Below the pieces are notes generated by a model. It did not search any database. It was not told where the DNA came from and worked only from the letters and a program-made list of their open reading frames with translations. Positions 1-6,409 of a stretch of DNA of 6,612 nucleotides are shown one piece after another. The first letter of the stretch is position 1. Each line of letters starts with the position of its first letter. The DNA comes from Actinomycetales bacterium (GTDB taxonomy: Bacteria > Actinomycetota > Actinomycetes > Mycobacteriales > Mycobacteriaceae): NCBI GenBank assembly GCA_012841845.1, contig DUTZ01000083.1:1-6612 (forward strand), in the 5' to 3' direction. The position numbers and the translations under genes are program-made.

Positions 1-271
1 CGGACTCCACGACGGGGCCCGGCACGGCGCGCTTGCCCAGCACCTCGAGGGCCACCATGGCCTCGATGGCGGTGGCGCCGGCGCCACCGGCCTCCTCGGG
101 GACGAGCAGCGCGGCGGCGCCGGTCTCGGCGACGCGGCCCCACACGGCGGTGCCCTTGTCGGTGTCGCCGGCGTCCCAGGCGCGGATGACCGACGGCATG
201 TCGGACTTCTCCAGCAGCGAGTCGATGCTGGCGGCGAAGTCGATGATCTCGGGATCGAGTGCGAACTGCAT
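1..271 (-). CDS. Acyl-CoA dehydrogenase, FadE18-like (N-terminal part, runs off left edge)
   Basis: The reverse strand reads MQFALDPEIIDFAASIDSLL from an ATG at 271, and 90 residues are visible before the edge. This is the N-terminal all-helical domain of an acyl-CoA dehydrogenase: a starting 'F.LD.E..DF..S' helix, then a 'W..VAETGAAALLVPEEAGGAG' segment (about residues 44-64) ahead of the 'A...VLGKRAVPGPVVES' helix. The active site and FAD-binding parts lie outside the window. The gene begins 15 nt after the upstream dehydrogenase stop, behind a weak GGGGG ribosome site (279-283), so it is the third gene of the same operon. Adjacent pairs of unlike FadE genes are typical of actinobacterial alpha2-beta2 dehydrogenases, in which the FAD and active sites are shared and only one subunit carries the catalytic glutamate. 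The likely role is subunit partner of the neighbouring FadE17-like protein. The substrate is unknown. Confidence 0.88.
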   Translation of the reverse strand, partial: MQFALDPEIIDFAASIDSLLEKSDMPSVIRAWDAGDTDKGTAVWGRVAETGAAALLVPEEAGGAGATAIEAMVALEVLGKRAVPGPVVES

Positions 272-286
272 GGTGATACCCCCGGT

Positions 287-1456
287 TCAGCCGCGCGGAA
301 GGCCGAGGAGTCGCTCGGCGATGATGTTCTTCTGGACCTCGTTGGTGCCCGCGTAGATGGGGCCGGCGAGGGCGAACAGATAGCCGTCCATCCACGGCGT
401 GCCGGCGAGCTCGCCGGCGGTGCCGAGGACGTCCAGGGCGGTCTCGTGGGTGGCGATGTCCCAGTCCGACCAGAAGACCTTGTTGATCGAGGACTCGAAG
501 CCGAGGTTGGCGCCGCCGGTGAGCTTGGTGACGGTGTTCCAGGTCGAGAGCTCGTAGGCGCGGGAGCCGATCCAGGCGTCGACGACCCGGTCGGCGAGCG
601 CTCCGCGGGTGCGGTCGTCGAGCTGGGCCTCGTGGCCCGCCCACGTCTCCAGGAGGCGGTCCGTCGTGGCGAGGAACCGGCCCGGCGACCGCAGCGAGAG
701 GCCGCGCTCGTTGTTGGCGGTGGACATGGCCACCTTCCAACCCTGGTTGACCTCGCCGATGACGCCCGAGGAGGCGGGGTCGGCGGGGTCGTCGGGGACG
801 AAGACGTCCTCGAGGAACAGCTCGGCGAAGCCGGGCAGGCCGTCGAGCTGGTCGATCGGCCGGACAGTGACGCCCTCGGCGCGCAGGTCGAACATGAAGT
901 AGGTGAGGCCCTTGTGGCGGGGCTCGTCCGGATCGGTCCGGAACAGGCCGAAGCCCTTGTCGGCGAACGAGGCGCGGGTGGACCACACCTTCTGGCCGTT
1001 GAGGATCCAGCCGCCGTCGACCTTCTTGGCGGCCGAGCGCAGCGAGGCGAGGTCGGAGCCGGCCTCCGGCTCGGACCAGGCCTGCGCCCAGATGTCGTCG
1101 GCGCGGGCCATGCGCGGCATGATCGCGGCGAGCTGCTCGGGGGAGGCGTGGTCGAAGAGCGTGGGGGCGAGCAGGAAGATGCCGTTCTGGCTCACGCGCA
1201 GCGGGGCGCCGGCGCGGAAGTACTCCTCCTCGAACACCACCCAGTTGACCAGGCCGCAGTCGCGGCCGCCGTACTCCTCGGGCCAGGAGACGACCGACAT
1301 GCGGGCGTCGGCCATCGTGCGCTCCCACTGCCGGTGGGCCTCGAAGCCCTCGGCGGTGTCCATGTGCGGCAGCGGCTCGGCGGGCACGTTGGCGGCGAGC
1401 CACTCGCGCACCTCGAGGCGGAAGTCCTGCGTGGACTGGTCCAGGTCGAGATCCAC
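287..1456 (-). CDS. Acyl-CoA dehydrogenase, FadE17-like, full length
   Basis: A 389-residue acyl-CoA dehydrogenase that would introduce a trans-2,3 double bond into an acyl-CoA using FAD, in the cytoplasm. It is full length and has the expected landmarks: the helical N-domain, the middle beta-domain motif WAQAWSEPEAGSDLASL (123-139), WILNGQKVWST (150-160), and the C-terminal YAGTNEVQKNIIAERLLGLP (368-387). The MCAD-type catalytic Glu of 'YEGT' is Ala369. Instead Glu250 in STANNERG falls where isovaleryl-CoA dehydrogenase and, as I recall, FadE26 carry their catalytic base. That suits heteromeric FadE enzymes and bulky or branched acyl chains. The GTG start is chosen because AAGGAGG (1466-1472), inside the end of the upstream gene, sits 9 nt before it. 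Only 4 nt separate it from the upstream stop. Together with the next gene it probably forms one heterotetramer, as reported for M. tuberculosis FadE17-FadE18. The family is certain; the orthology rests on remembered gene order. Confidence 0.93.
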   Translation of the reverse strand: MDLDLDQSTQDFRLEVREWLAANVPAEPLPHMDTAEGFEAHRQWERTMADARMSVVSWPEEYGGRDCGLVNWVVFEEEYFRAGAPLRVSQNGIFLLAPTLFDHASPEQLAAIMPRMARADDIWAQAWSEPEAGSDLASLRSAAKKVDGGWILNGQKVWSTRASFADKGFGLFRTDPDEPRHKGLTYFMFDLRAEGVTVRPIDQLDGLPGFAELFLEDVFVPDDPADPASSGVIGEVNQGWKVAMSTANNERGLSLRSPGRFLATTDRLLETWAGHEAQLDDRTRGALADRVVDAWIGSRAYELSTWNTVTKLTGGANLGFESSINKVFWSDWDIATHETALDVLGTAGELAGTPWMDGYLFALAGPIYAGTNEVQKNIIAERLLGLPRG

Positions 1457-1460
1457 GGGC

Positions 1461-2420
1461 TCAGCCCTCCTTCTTCTCGGTCGGGCCGGCGCCGGTCGAA
1501 CCCGGGTTGGCGGTGTCGCGCATCGAGCGGGCGTCCATGCCGCCGAGGGAGGCGCTGAACGAGTCGGTGTCGTCGGGCTCGGCGTTGGCCGAGTGCGAGA
1601 ACATGTGCCAGCCGAAGACGGTGTCGAGCGAGGTCTGCAGGCCCATCTGGTCCTCGCACATGTTGACGGCCTTCTTGGTCAGCGTCAGCCCGAACGGCGG
1701 CATCGCCTTGATCTCGGCGGCGATCTCGTAGACCTTGGCCTGCAGCTCGTCGCGCGGGACGACGTGGTTGAGCATGCCCCACTCGAGCGCCTCGGCGGCA
1801 CCGAACCTGCGACCGGTGTAGAGGATCTCCTTGGCGCGGCGGGGGCCGAGGACGAAGACGTGGGCGAAGTACTCGACGCCCGGGATGCCCATCTTGACCA
1901 CGGGGTCGGAGAAGAAGGCGTCGTCGGAGGCCACGATGAAGTCGGCGATCCAGGCCAGCATGAGCCCGCCGGCGATGCACGCGCCGTGGACCTGGGCGAT
2001 CACCGGCTTGGGGATCTCCCGCCAGCGGCGGCACATCTGCACGTAGACCTCGGTCTCGCGGGCCAGGCGCCGGTCGCCGCCGCCGCGGGTGGTGTGGTCC
2101 CACCAGATCGCGGCGCGGTTGGGATACTGCACGTGGTGGTCGCGCTCGACCGTGCCGATGTCGTGGCCGGCGGAGAAGTGCTTGCCGTTGGCGCGCAGGA
2201 CGATGACCTTCACGGCGTCGTCCTCGACGGCCTTGATGAAGGCGTTGTCCAGCGAGTACGTCATGACCGAGTTCTGCGCGTTGCGGAAGTCGGGGCGGTT
2301 GAGCGTGACGTAGGCGGTGCCGTCGACGACCTCGTAGGCCACCGGCTGCGTGTCGGGCCCGAGGTCGTCGACCCCGAGCACCGGCGGGATCTGTGCAGGG
2401 GGGTGAGATGCATCGGTCAT
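1461..2420 (-). CDS. Enoyl-CoA hydratase/isomerase (crotonase) family protein, EchA13-like
   Basis: A 319-residue crotonase-fold protein, longer than the usual 255-265 residues because of an N-terminal lead (about 1-26) and a charged, low-complexity tail (about 280-319). The two oxyanion-hole segments are clear: GKHFSAGHDIG (79-89) and HGACIAGG (145-152). Hydratases then use two glutamates, in GGGCELA and FGQPEI. Here these read AGGLMLA (Met154) and FSDPVV (Val174), so both are absent. The segment FSDPVVKMGIPGVEYFAH (170-187) looks like a subfamily signature rather than decay. Hydratase activity is therefore doubtful; isomerase, thioesterase/hydrolase-type or other CoA-ester chemistry is possible. 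The gene is first in a three-gene operon with two FadE genes. It starts with ATG at 2420, 10 nt after AAGGAGA (2431-2437). Length and gene order recall M. tuberculosis echA13 (Rv1935c). The family call is firm; the reaction is open. Confidence 0.9.
   Translation of the reverse strand: MTDASHPPAQIPPVLGVDDLGPDTQPVAYEVVDGTAYVTLNRPDFRNAQNSVMTYSLDNAFIKAVEDDAVKVIVLRANGKHFSAGHDIGTVERDHHVQYPNRAAIWWDHTTRGGGDRRLARETEVYVQMCRRWREIPKPVIAQVHGACIAGGLMLAWIADFIVASDDAFFSDPVVKMGIPGVEYFAHVFVLGPRRAKEILYTGRRFGAAEALEWGMLNHVVPRDELQAKVYEIAAEIKAMPPFGLTLTKKAVNMCEDQMGLQTSLDTVFGWHMFSHSANAEPDDTDSFSASLGGMDARSMRDTANPGSTGAGPTEKKEG
1466..1472 (-). promoter_or_regulatory. Ribosome binding site deciding the GTG start of the FadE17-like gene
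   Basis: AAGGAGG on the minus strand, a full match to the anti-Shine-Dalgarno sequence. It lies within the last codons of the upstream hydratase gene and 9 nt before the GTG at 1456. It supports that GTG as the start and indicates translation from a shared mRNA. Confidence 0.85.
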
Positions 2421-2430
2421 GAGCTGGGAT

Positions 2431-2437
2431 TCTCCTT
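2431..2437 (-). promoter_or_regulatory. Ribosome binding site of the EchA13-like gene
   Basis: AAGGAGA on the minus strand, 10 nt before the ATG at 2420. It abuts the operator at 2438-2455, so the 5' untranslated region is short and the operator must lie at or just downstream of the transcription start. Confidence 0.75.
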
Positions 2438-2455
2438 ACCTAGCAAGTGCTTGGT
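2438..2455. promoter_or_regulatory. 18-bp palindromic operator between the divergent hydratase and BVMO genes
   Basis: ACCTAGCAAGTGCTTGGT is an 8-2-8 inverted repeat (ACCtAGCA / TGCTTGGT) with one mismatch. Its reverse complement matches the second operator in this window (6415-6432) at 16 of 18 positions. Within it, 2442-2455 fits every fixed position of the published KstR2 consensus AnCAAGnnCTTGnT. It lies in the 50-bp gap between two divergent start codons, overlapping the likely promoter elements of both. A TetR-family repressor responding to an acyl-CoA is the likely ligand-binding partner. Whether it is KstR2 or another member cannot be decided from this sequence. Confidence 0.72.
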
Positions 2456-2465
2456 TGGTACTCTA
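2453..2465 (-). promoter_or_regulatory. Putative promoter (-10) of the hydratase-FadE operon
   Basis: On the minus strand TAGAGT (2465-2460) fits TANNNT and would place the start near 2453, inside the operator. It shares bases with the plus-strand -10 because TACTCTA gives a TANNNT hexamer on either strand. No good -35 is visible. Confidence 0.35.
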
Positions 2466-2470
2466 CCCGA

Positions 2471-4000
2471 GTGACTGAACAGCGGGTAACGATGGACACC
2501 GACGTGAACGGCGAGACAGACCACGTGTACGAGGCGCTGATCGTGGGCAGCGGCTTCGGCGGGCAGTCCGCCGCGATCGAACTCGGGAAGGCGGGCGTCC
2601 ACGACGTCGTCATCCTGGAGCGCCGCGACTTCGTGGGCGGGACCTGGTGCCAGAACTCCTACCCGGGCGCGGCGGTGGACGTGCAGTCCCACCTCTACAG
2701 CCTGTCCGGGGTGCGCTACCGCTGGAGCCGGCTCTTCGCCGAGGGCGACGAGCTGCGCGACTACACCGAGCACGTCCTCGACACCCACGGCCTGCGGTCC
2801 AGGGTCCGCACGGGGGAGAACGTCACCGTCATGCGGTGGGACGACGAGGCGGGCCTCTGGACGGTGGAGACCGAGGCGGGGCGGACGTATCGGGCGCGCG
2901 TCGTCGTCAACGCCTCCGGGCCGCTCTCGACCGCCGTGATCCCGCCGATCCCGGGCCGCGAGTCCTTTGCCGGCGCCCAGTTCCACACCAACGACTGGGA
3001 CCACTCGGTGGACCTCGCCGGCAAGCGGGTCGCCGTGGTGGGCAGCGGGGCGAGCGCTGCCCAGGTGATCCCCACGATCGCGCCCGGGGTGGGGCACCTG
3101 CACGTGTTCCAGCGCAGCCCGCACTGGGTGATGCCGCGGCGCGACCGCGTGTTCGGCCGCTTCGAGCGGTGGCTGGTCAACACGCGGATCGTCTCGCTGC
3201 TGCTGCGGGCGCTGTTCTACTGGCGGCTCGAGGTGCGCGTGGTGGGCTTCAAGTACTCGCGCGTCATGCTCGACCTGGTGGCCACGCGCAGCGCCAGGCG
3301 GCACCTGCGCCGGCAGGTCGCGGACCCGGCGCTGCGCAGGGCGCTCACGCCCGACTACACGATCGGCTGCAAGCGCGTCATCCTCTCCGACACGCTCTAC
3401 CCGGCGCTGTGCCGGGAGAACGTCACGCTGCACACCCGCGAGGACGGGATCGCCGAGATCACGCCGGAGGGGATCGTCACGACCACCGGGGAGCGCCTGC
3501 CGGTCGACGTGATCGTGTGGGCCACCGGCTACGACGCCACCGACGGCGCGGTGAGCCACGAGATCGTGGGCCGCGACGGCGTGCGCCTGGCCGACGTGTG
3601 GGCCGAGTACCCGCGCGCCTACCTCGGCACCACCGTGCCGGGCTTCCCCAACCTCTTCCTCACGCTGGGCCCCAACACCGGGATCGGTCACACCTCGGCG
3701 CTGTTCATCATGGAGTCGCAGCTGCGCTACATCGTGGACTGCGTGCGCCGGCTGCGGGAGTCGGGCGCTCGGTCGCTCGAGGTCCGCGCCGACGCCGAGG
3801 AGCGCTACACCACCGGCATCCACTCGGAGATGGAGCGCACCGTGTGGCACTCGGGCGGCTGCACCTCGTGGTACCAGTCGGCCTCCGGCAAGGTGATCGC
3901 CATGTACCCCGGCTTCAGCTTCACCTACCGCCGCCACACGCGGCGGATGGACCCGGCCGACCACGTCCTGACGCCCGCGGCCACGACTCAGGCCGTGTAG
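2471..4000 (+). CDS. Type I Baeyer-Villiger monooxygenase (flavin-containing, NADPH-dependent)
   Basis: A 509-residue flavoprotein predicted to insert one oxygen atom from O2 next to a ketone, giving an ester or lactone, with FAD and NADPH. Counting from the GTG at 2471: FAD Rossmann motif GSGFGG (26-31); GGTWCQNSYPGAAVDV (56-71), the usual FAD/active-site segment with an Asp at 70; the type I BVMO fingerprint F-x-G-x3-H-x3-W-D (Phe166, Gly168, His172, Trp176, Asp177); the NADPH Rossmann motif GSGASA (191-196); Gln214-Arg215 for the NADPH phosphate; Lys301-Arg302, matching the conserved active-site Arg of phenylacetone monooxygenase; and ATGY (351-354). No signal peptide or membrane anchor is seen. 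Length fits the EthA/MymA and 4-hydroxyacetophenone monooxygenase-like groups. Starts at 2471 (leaderless) or ATG 2492 (502 residues, poor ribosome site) are both possible; a GTG at 2447 lies inside the operator. The 3' end overlaps the convergent SDR gene by 13 bp. The substrate is unknown. Confidence 0.9.
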   Translation: MTEQRVTMDTDVNGETDHVYEALIVGSGFGGQSAAIELGKAGVHDVVILERRDFVGGTWCQNSYPGAAVDVQSHLYSLSGVRYRWSRLFAEGDELRDYTEHVLDTHGLRSRVRTGENVTVMRWDDEAGLWTVETEAGRTYRARVVVNASGPLSTAVIPPIPGRESFAGAQFHTNDWDHSVDLAGKRVAVVGSGASAAQVIPTIAPGVGHLHVFQRSPHWVMPRRDRVFGRFERWLVNTRIVSLLLRALFYWRLEVRVVGFKYSRVMLDLVATRSARRHLRRQVADPALRRALTPDYTIGCKRVILSDTLYPALCRENVTLHTREDGIAEITPEGIVTTTGERLPVDVIVWATGYDATDGAVSHEIVGRDGVRLADVWAEYPRAYLGTTVPGFPNLFLTLGPNTGIGHTSALFIMESQLRYIVDCVRRLRESGARSLEVRADAEERYTTGIHSEMERTVWHSGGCTSWYQSASGKVIAMYPGFSFTYRRHTRRMDPADHVLTPAATTQAV

Positions 4001-4797
4001 CCGCCGTCCACGTCGAGTTTCTGGCCGGAGACGAAGCCGGCCCGGTCGGAGGCGAGAAAGGCCACCGCCTCCGCGACGTCGCGCGCCGTGCCGAAGCGGC
4101 GCAGCGGGATGTTGCCGCGGGTGACGGCGAGGGCGCGCTCGTCGAGGTCGCCGGAGGCGATGAGCCGCTCCGCCATGCCGTCGGTGAGCATGCCCGGCCC
4201 CACGCAGTTCACGCGCACCCCGTAGCGGCCCTCCTCGGCGGCGAACCCGCGGACCAGTTGCTCGACCGCGCCCTTGGGGCCCGCGGAGAGCCCGTCGCGG
4301 ACCGGGTAGCGGGCGGTGGCGGCGGTGGTGACGGCCACGACGCAGCCGGCGGGCCGGTCGTCGGTGGCGCGCAGGTGCGGCAGCGCGGCGTGGACGAGCG
4401 TGAAGAACCCGGCGGCGTCGTCGACGAGCTGGCGCCGGAAGTCGGCGGGGTCCACGCGGCTGAGGTGGACCATGGGCACGTGCGGGCCGGCGCAGTGGGC
4501 GAGGACGCGCAGGCCGCCGTACCGGGCACCGATCCCGTCGAGGGCGGCGCGCACCTCGCCGTCATCCCCGGACCCCCGACACTCCGGGTCGAGCCGCACG
4601 CACCGCACCTCCGAGCCCGTCGCCCCGAGCTCCGCGGCCAGGTCGACCGGCTCGGTGGAACGGTAGCCCAGGACGAGCGGGGCACCGGGGTGGTCGCGGG
4701 CCAGGGCGCGCGCGACGGCGCGGCCGATGCCTCCCGAGGCGCCGGTGACGAGGACGGCGGGGGTTCCGGCGCCGGCCGCCGCGCCGGTGGCGCTCAT
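3988..4797 (-). CDS. Short-chain dehydrogenase/reductase (SDR) with degenerate catalytic tetrad
   Basis: A 269-residue classical-length SDR, FabG-like in layout. The nucleotide fold is intact: TGASGGIG (18-25), a YRS turn after strand 2 (45-47) that often favours NADP(H), HCAG (101-104) in the NNAG place, VGPG (199-202) after the active site, and a C-terminal SGQKLDVDGGYT. The catalytic N-S-Y-K tetrad is altered. Lys175 is present in LSAGPKGAV, but Ser171 stands where Tyr is expected, Thr158 where Ser is expected and Asp127 where Asn is expected. It may use another proton donor, act on an unusual substrate, or be a binding or regulatory subunit. Its ATG overlaps the stop of the ligase gene (ATGA, 4794-4797), so translation is coupled, and no strong ribosome site of its own is seen. 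It is the last gene of that operon, and its 3' end overlaps the BVMO gene tail to tail. Confidence 0.88.
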   Translation of the reverse strand: MSATGAAAGAGTPAVLVTGASGGIGRAVARALARDHPGAPLVLGYRSTEPVDLAAELGATGSEVRCVRLDPECRGSGDDGEVRAALDGIGARYGGLRVLAHCAGPHVPMVHLSRVDPADFRRQLVDDAAGFFTLVHAALPHLRATDDRPAGCVVAVTTAATARYPVRDGLSAGPKGAVEQLVRGFAAEEGRYGVRVNCVGPGMLTDGMAERLIASGDLDERALAVTRGNIPLRRFGTARDVAEAVAFLASDRAGFVSGQKLDVDGGYTA

Positions 4798-6371
4798 CGC
4801 AGCTCGGTCTTGAGGATCTTGCCCGACGGGTTGCGCGGGAAGGAGTCCACGAACTCGATCGTGCGGGGGCGCTTGAAGTTGGCCAGGTGCTCGCTACAGA
4901 AGTCGAGGACGTCCTGCTCGCCGAGCGACGAGCCCTCCCGGCGCACGATGTAGGCCTTGCCGACCTCGCCCATCCGCTCGTCCGGCACGCCCACGACGGC
5001 GGACTCGACCACGCCGTCGAGGCGCGCGAGGGTCTGCTCGATCTCGGCGGGGTACACGTTGAAGCCGCCGGTGATGTACATGTCCTTGAGTCGGTCGGTG
5101 ATGCGCAGGTTGCCGCGCTCGTCGATCTCGCCCACGTCGCCGGTGTGCAGCCAGCCGTCGGGGTCGATGGTCTTGGCGGTGTTCTCGGGGTCGTCGAGGT
5201 AGCCCTGCATCACCATCTCGCCGCGGGTGAGGATCTCGCCCTTCTCGCCGATCCGGATCTCCATGCCGGGGTAGGCGCGGCCGCAGGTGGTGGCGACGGT
5301 GGTGTCGTCGTCGTCCGCGGTGGTGGTGGTGATGAAGCCCATGGTCTCGGTCTGGCCGTAGGCGGTGAGCACGGTCTCCAGGCCCAGGTCGGACTGCATG
5401 CGCTCGACCAGGACGACCGGCACCACGGAGGCGCCGGTGACGGCCAGGCGCAGCGACGACAGGTCGTGGTCGGCGCGCGCGGGGTCGTCGAGGAGGGTCT
5501 GGAAGATGGTCGGCGCGCCGGGCAGGACGGTGGCCTTCTCCGCCTCGATCAGCCGCAGCGTCTCGCCGGTGGAGTAGACGGCCAGCGGGATGATCGTGGC
5601 GCCGAACAGGGTGCACACGAGGAAGCCGGCCTTGTAGCCGAAGCTGTGGAAGAACGGGTTGACGATGAGGTAGCGGTCGTCCTCGGTCACCCCGCCGTTG
5701 GCGCCCCACGCCCGTGCCCCGGCGACGGTCTGCCGGTGCAGCGCCACCACGCCCTTGCTCTTGCCGGTGGTGCCGGAGGTGAAGAGGATGTCGGCGACGT
5801 CGTCGCCGGTCACCCCGTCCGCGCGGGCGTCGGCGTCGGCGAGGAGGGTGTCGGTGGCCTCGGCCTGGAGGTCGGGGAGGTCGACGACGGCGAGGTCCGC
5901 GGTCGCGGTGTCCCCGCCCTCGAGGGGGATCCGCACGATCATCCGCAGGTCGGTGGCCTCGGCCAGCGAGCCGCCGGCGGCGCCCACGAGGTCGGCGATC
6001 CGCTCGGATCCGAGGAAGGCGCCGGCGACGACGGCCGCCACGGCGCCGGTGCGCTGGACGATCTCGAGCGTCTCACTACCGGTGTAGCGGGTGTTGGCGG
6101 GGACCACGGTGGCGCCGGCGTACTGCGTGCCCAGCGCCGCGACCACCCAGTGTCGGGTGTTGGGCGCCCAGATCACCACGCGGTCGCCGGGACGCACGTC
6201 GCGCGCGACGAGCCCGGCGGCGAAGCGGCGGACCTCCTCGTGGAGCTGCGCCCACGTCCAGCGGGTGTCGTGACCGGCCTGGACGTCGGCGATCGCCTCG
6301 CGGTCCGGCCAGAGGTGCGCCGCTCGGCGCAGGGCGGCCGGGGTGGTCTGGACGGGTGCTGCGTCGGTCAC
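4794..6371 (-). CDS. Acyl-CoA ligase (AMP-binding, ANL superfamily), FadD3-like
   Basis: A 525-residue adenylate-forming ligase that would activate a carboxylic acid with ATP and CoA to an acyl-CoA, in the cytoplasm. Motifs in order: P-loop FTSGTTGKSKG (197-207); NPFFHSFGYKAG (238-249); VTGASVVPVVLVERMQ (311-326); YGQTE (338-342); GWLHTGD (406-412) with the ribose-binding Asp; the hinge region RITDRLKDMYITGGFNVYP (423-441); and PRNPSGKILK (512-521) with catalytic Lys518. Segments such as DILFTSGTTG, GYKAG and the ITDRLKDMYI.GGFNVYPAE run strongly recall M. tuberculosis FadD3, which activates the steroid C/D-ring propanoate HIP. A paralogue for another cyclic acid is equally possible. The GTG start at 6371 is chosen because GAGGAG lies 8 nt upstream (6380-6385). 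The frame stays open to a TTG inside the operator, which is less likely. Residues 348-358 are an odd Thr/Asp-rich run. First gene of a two-gene operon with the SDR. Confidence 0.93.
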   Translation of the reverse strand: MTDAAPVQTTPAALRRAAHLWPDREAIADVQAGHDTRWTWAQLHEEVRRFAAGLVARDVRPGDRVVIWAPNTRHWVVAALGTQYAGATVVPANTRYTGSETLEIVQRTGAVAAVVAGAFLGSERIADLVGAAGGSLAEATDLRMIVRIPLEGGDTATADLAVVDLPDLQAEATDTLLADADARADGVTGDDVADILFTSGTTGKSKGVVALHRQTVAGARAWGANGGVTEDDRYLIVNPFFHSFGYKAGFLVCTLFGATIIPLAVYSTGETLRLIEAEKATVLPGAPTIFQTLLDDPARADHDLSSLRLAVTGASVVPVVLVERMQSDLGLETVLTAYGQTETMGFITTTTADDDDTTVATTCGRAYPGMEIRIGEKGEILTRGEMVMQGYLDDPENTAKTIDPDGWLHTGDVGEIDERGNLRITDRLKDMYITGGFNVYPAEIEQTLARLDGVVESAVVGVPDERMGEVGKAYIVRREGSSLGEQDVLDFCSEHLANFKRPRTIEFVDSFPRNPSGKILKTELR

Positions 6372-6379
6372 GGGGGAGG

Positions 6380-6385
6380 CTCCTC
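6380..6385 (-). promoter_or_regulatory. Ribosome binding site deciding the GTG start of the acyl-CoA ligase
   Basis: GAGGAG on the minus strand, 8 nt before the GTG at 6371. It fixes the start there rather than at the far upstream TTG (6419), which would fall inside the operator and lacks a ribosome site. Confidence 0.8.
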
Positions 6386-6409
6386 GCTGGCGGCGGGTGA
6401 TTCCGGGAA

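Larger units (their letters stand above)
2436..2471 (+). promoter_or_regulatory. Putative promoter of the BVMO gene, possibly leaderless
   Basis: A TANNNT-type -10 hexamer, TACTCT, lies at 2459-2464. A weak -35 (TTACCT, 2436-2441) stands 17 bp upstream. The start point expected 6-7 nt after the -10 is 2471, exactly the G of an in-frame GTG. The operator fills the spacer, which suits repression by blocking RNA polymerase. This is a motif-based prediction only. Confidence 0.45.

Noticed and set aside
2173..2186. AAGTGCTTG inside the hydratase gene as a third operator
   Set aside because: It matches only part of the KstR2-type box, lacks the 8-2-8 symmetry, and encodes the conserved GKHF oxyanion-hole segment.
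2447..2470. Upstream GTG (2447) as the BVMO start
   Set aside because: It lies inside the operator and upstream of the predicted -10, so it would not be on the mRNA.
446..2474. Long plus-strand open frames opposite the FadE17-like and hydratase genes
   Set aside because: Low-complexity translations antisense to motif-complete genes; no ribosome site or family match.
2417..3964. Long minus-strand open frame (about 515 codons) opposite the BVMO
   Set aside because: Its translation is rich in Arg, His, Val, Gly and Pro with no family motif. It mirrors the codon bias of the clearly real BVMO gene, so it is a high-GC shadow.
3971..4030. Possible bidirectional terminator at the BVMO/SDR junction
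   Set aside because: Only a four-base CACG/CGTG stem and scattered GGCC pairs are visible, with no T-tract; not better than background at this GC content.
2647..4953. Very long plus-strand open frame (768 codons) crossing the BVMO, SDR and ligase ends
   Set aside because: It is Arg/Gly/Ala/His-rich without domains and crosses three well-supported genes in other frames; a GC-driven artefact.
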